DNA from: Glycine soja
Lineage: Eukaryota > Streptophyta > Magnoliopsida > Fabales > Fabaceae
Length of the DNA: 64,000 bases
Assembly: GCF_004193775.1 (NCBI RefSeq)
Contig: NC_041019.1
Location: forward strand, 54,162,957-54,226,956
Direction of reading: 5' to 3'
The notes beneath the pieces are model-generated. The model was not told where the DNA came from. It saw only the letters and a list, made by a program, of their open reading frames with translations, and made no database searches. The position numbers and the translations under genes were made by a program. Shown here piece by piece: positions 61,300 to 64,000 of the stretch (positions are counted from its first letter, which is position 1; each line of letters starts with the position of its first letter).

Positions 61300-64000
61300 C
61301 AGCTTCTTTGGCCCTTCTCACGCACACACATTTCAGCTCTGTGTGTGCTTCAATGTCGCCCTATATGGTTAACCAATAACCACTTTTCATCATTTTTAAT
61401 TTGACGTTATTTTGAAATATAAAAAAAAAAATCAAAAATTCCAAAGTTGGCGACTCATTTCACAAATATTTATTTCATAATATCTTCGCCCTTTGAAGAT
61501 TAAACCCCACTTATGAATTAATTTAATTTTTTTGATACGGAATACAAGAGTAAGTCGTCGACGGGATCTACGACGTATGAGGGGAACTAAACCACGGGTT
61601 AGTGATATTTTTTTTCTTATTAATATAATGAGGAACTTGTGGACGATAATATCCTTTTCGAACAACTTTGGAGAGAAGATACAAGAAGGAAACAGAGCAG
61701 AAAGGAACATATATATGGACAAAACTGTTTTGCGTTTTTCGGTTTGTTTTCAATTAAAAATAGAAGTTTATTATAACCTAACTTTTGTTCTAGCTAGGAT
61801 AACAAGCTAGTTAGGAATCCTTTATTTTTTTCAACCTAATCGCTCTTTTAATAACTAACACTTAAAATGACATACATTGATAAAGTAAAAATTTAGTTTT
61901 GGTTAAAAATAATACTAAAAGTACTTATATGACTACACTTAACTAAGCTTTATTTTTGATATATTTTTCATTACCTCTAGTGACGACTATGTTCATAGTG
62001 TTTTCTTTTTTATATTATAATATTGAATTTAATATATTAAAATTTTAATATATTTTATTTAATTTTTTTTAACTTTTTAACAACACTAATGATGTACAAC
62101 ATATGCAACAACATTAGAAATTCAGTATGTCTTCACATCCTTTTTTTTTTTATCCTTTTAGTCAAAGTTTTTTCTTTCCTTCTTTTAGTAGATCAGGCTC
62201 AGCTCTATAAACTTGATATGAAGCTGATAAAGTCTTGCATGTCAAAAATGGAGAAGAGCACATTCAGTTTCGAGAACAAGATACTTCCTCCGAACTTAAC
62301 TATAAGTCAATTTAATTATCAGACACATGGATTAAAGAATTTAGTTAATAATATTTAATTCAAAAAATATTTCAAAAATATTTTTCATAATAGTATTTAT
62401 AAAATATGAATAAATGATTCAAGAAAAAAGATTTTATTAAATGAAAGACATAATATAAATATTATCATTAAATGAGATAAAAGTTAGTTAGTATTTGTTT
62501 ATATTTAGTTCTAATATTAATTTTATTGTTACTTATATTTAGGCCGGGAGGGAGTATCACTTTTCAAAATCTGTTGAAAATTTGTTGAACCACCGTTTTA
62601 GTCTGTTTTTTTCAGTTTTACTTTGATTTAACGGTTTTTTCGTTTGGTTTGGTGGCTGTCTAGCATTGGAAGTTATTTGGATCATATGACAACCAGTTCC
62701 TGGTTTGACAGGCCAATTCAACTTGTCTAGTATGATTTTTACAACAATATAACGAGAGGATGAAGTTACTTTAATAATAACTCTTTTAGGGTTATTCTTT
62801 ATTATCACTGTTTATTTTTTACAAGTCTAAGTTCTAATATAATAAGTAATTAATCAAAATTATTATATTTCAAGAAAATGAATGATGAGAATTGATGTTT
62901 AAGACCTCTTGAATTCATTTGATGCTTCGATGAGATTGAGATGCTATGAAAAATGGGCATGTTACTTGCAGAAAGCACTCCAACACTCAAGTTATTAAAA
63001 ATTTCAGCTAAAATGACTATGTATATTAAAATGTTTACTTGCTACAATGATGTTTGTGCTATATATAGGTATGTGATTGGTTAGATTTCCTAGTATGAAG
63101 CCCAAGCTATCCCATGATGAACTATCCCATGATGAACAATAATATATTGCTTTGGTGTAGCAACATGATCATTATACCTTTGGTCTTGGCATATATGATT
63201 CACTATTCACAAGTGTAAGTTAAGCTTCTTGTTCTTGTTTTTGGTGTTCACCTTAGCCAACACTTGTGATTTTGGTCGAGCTAATTCAATGTTAATTGAG
63301 TCCGAATGTCATTATATAAAATAATATAGTTTTGAAAATCATATTGGATCAGTCAGCTCGACTAAACGGATGGAAATTGACCAAGTGACCTATTTATTAA
63401 CCAAAATCATTTTTAAAACAAGTGAGAATTGGTCAAATTATATTGGTACAAAACTAGTATAGATAATCATCTTAAACACACATTTTTCAAAAAAATATTA
63501 TATTTAATATGAAACTTTTATAAGATAGTAAAAACACATGTTTAATAAGGTTTACAAATTATTATAAATTATTTTATCAATTATTATTATTTTTCTTTTA
63601 AAACATATAATTTAGTCGTTTATATAAATTAATTTACACTTTTATATCATAATTTATCATAATTATATTATATTAATTTATCATTTTGTTTTTTTATTCT
63701 CTCTGTAAAGTTGTTGTTAGGACGTCTTTTTGTTTTATTAAAATTTATACCTAAGTAGTATTATGATACATGTGATTTAGATTTTTATGTTTACTTTGAA
63801 TGTTAAAAATGAGTTGACGTTTTTATTTCTATATTTTTAGGGATATAAAGTTATAATATAATATAATATAATATTATTTATTATATCGTTAAACTTTAAA
63901 CCAATGTCTTGATTGATTTAATAATTGGTCTAATTTTAAAACTTAAGCCCAATTTTAAATATTGCATCACTAATCTTTATTTGTCTATCTGTCTATATCT
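61300..64000. other. NIP upstream and intergenic DNA
   Basis: No gene is supported. About 61,540-61,700 is less AT-biased and is open on both strands (for example 61,532-61,810 plus), but I recognise no protein or organellar sequence in it. The rest is AT-rich. Confidence 0.45.

Noticed and set aside
61532..61810. Possible plastid or mitochondrial insertion encoding an Arg-rich protein
   Set aside because: The translations on both strands did not match any organellar protein I could identify.

Overview
The window is AT-rich plant nuclear DNA with low gene density. Three intact protein-coding genes are visible in 64 kb, two of them split by GT-AG introns, and they are separated by long non-coding stretches full of decayed transposable elements. 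The gene families (ZF-HD transcription factor, GASA/snakin peptide, NIP aquaporin) occur only in plants. The repeat style suggests a dicot, probably a legume such as Glycine. The species is an inference, not something the sequence proves.

Layout: 1-13.8 kb is intergenic, with a MITE-like element (about 1.8-2.2 kb), a broken Ty1/copia integrase relic (about 5.0-5.6 kb) and a 190-bp tandem duplication (9.6-9.96 kb). 13,827-14,843 (minus) is an uninterrupted zinc-finger homeodomain gene of the ZHD9/ZHD10 type; its GC-rich coding sequence stands out from the AT-rich surroundings. 15-36.6 kb is intergenic. It holds an unexplained GC-richer open frame (16.4-16.6 kb), a hAT-like element with a triplicated interior (21.3-22.16 kb), a LINE 3' end (22.16-22.41 kb), a 1.3-kb element with AGAGCATCT termini (31.9-33.3 kb) and a possible LTR relic (33.9-34.2 kb). 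36,912-38,309 (plus) is a four-exon GASA4-like cysteine-rich peptide gene with a recognisable core promoter.

38.3-56.2 kb is the most repeat-rich part. It contains a CACTA-type element, a 464-bp solo LTR carrying a 5S-rRNA-like sequence (Cassandra-like) with a perfect 5-bp target duplication, a 28-bp perfect hairpin, a 428-bp terminal-inverted-repeat element, a 1.2-kb solo LTR and diverged tandem duplications. 56,250-61,036 (minus) is a five-exon NIP-III aquaporin. Its selectivity filter (G-S-G-R) and its exact 108-residue spacing between NPA motifs are those of silicon-permeable Lsi1/NIP2 channels. Its 3.1-kb second intron contains a hAT element with a near-perfect 8-bp target duplication. 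61-64 kb is promoter and intergenic DNA.

The three genes have unrelated roles (transcription, secreted peptide signalling, metalloid transport) and show no sign of joint regulation. I found no clearly novel multi-gene system. The most useful observations are the predicted silicic-acid channel, the 5S-bearing solo LTR, the hairpin at 50.1 kb and the orphan open frame at 16.4 kb.
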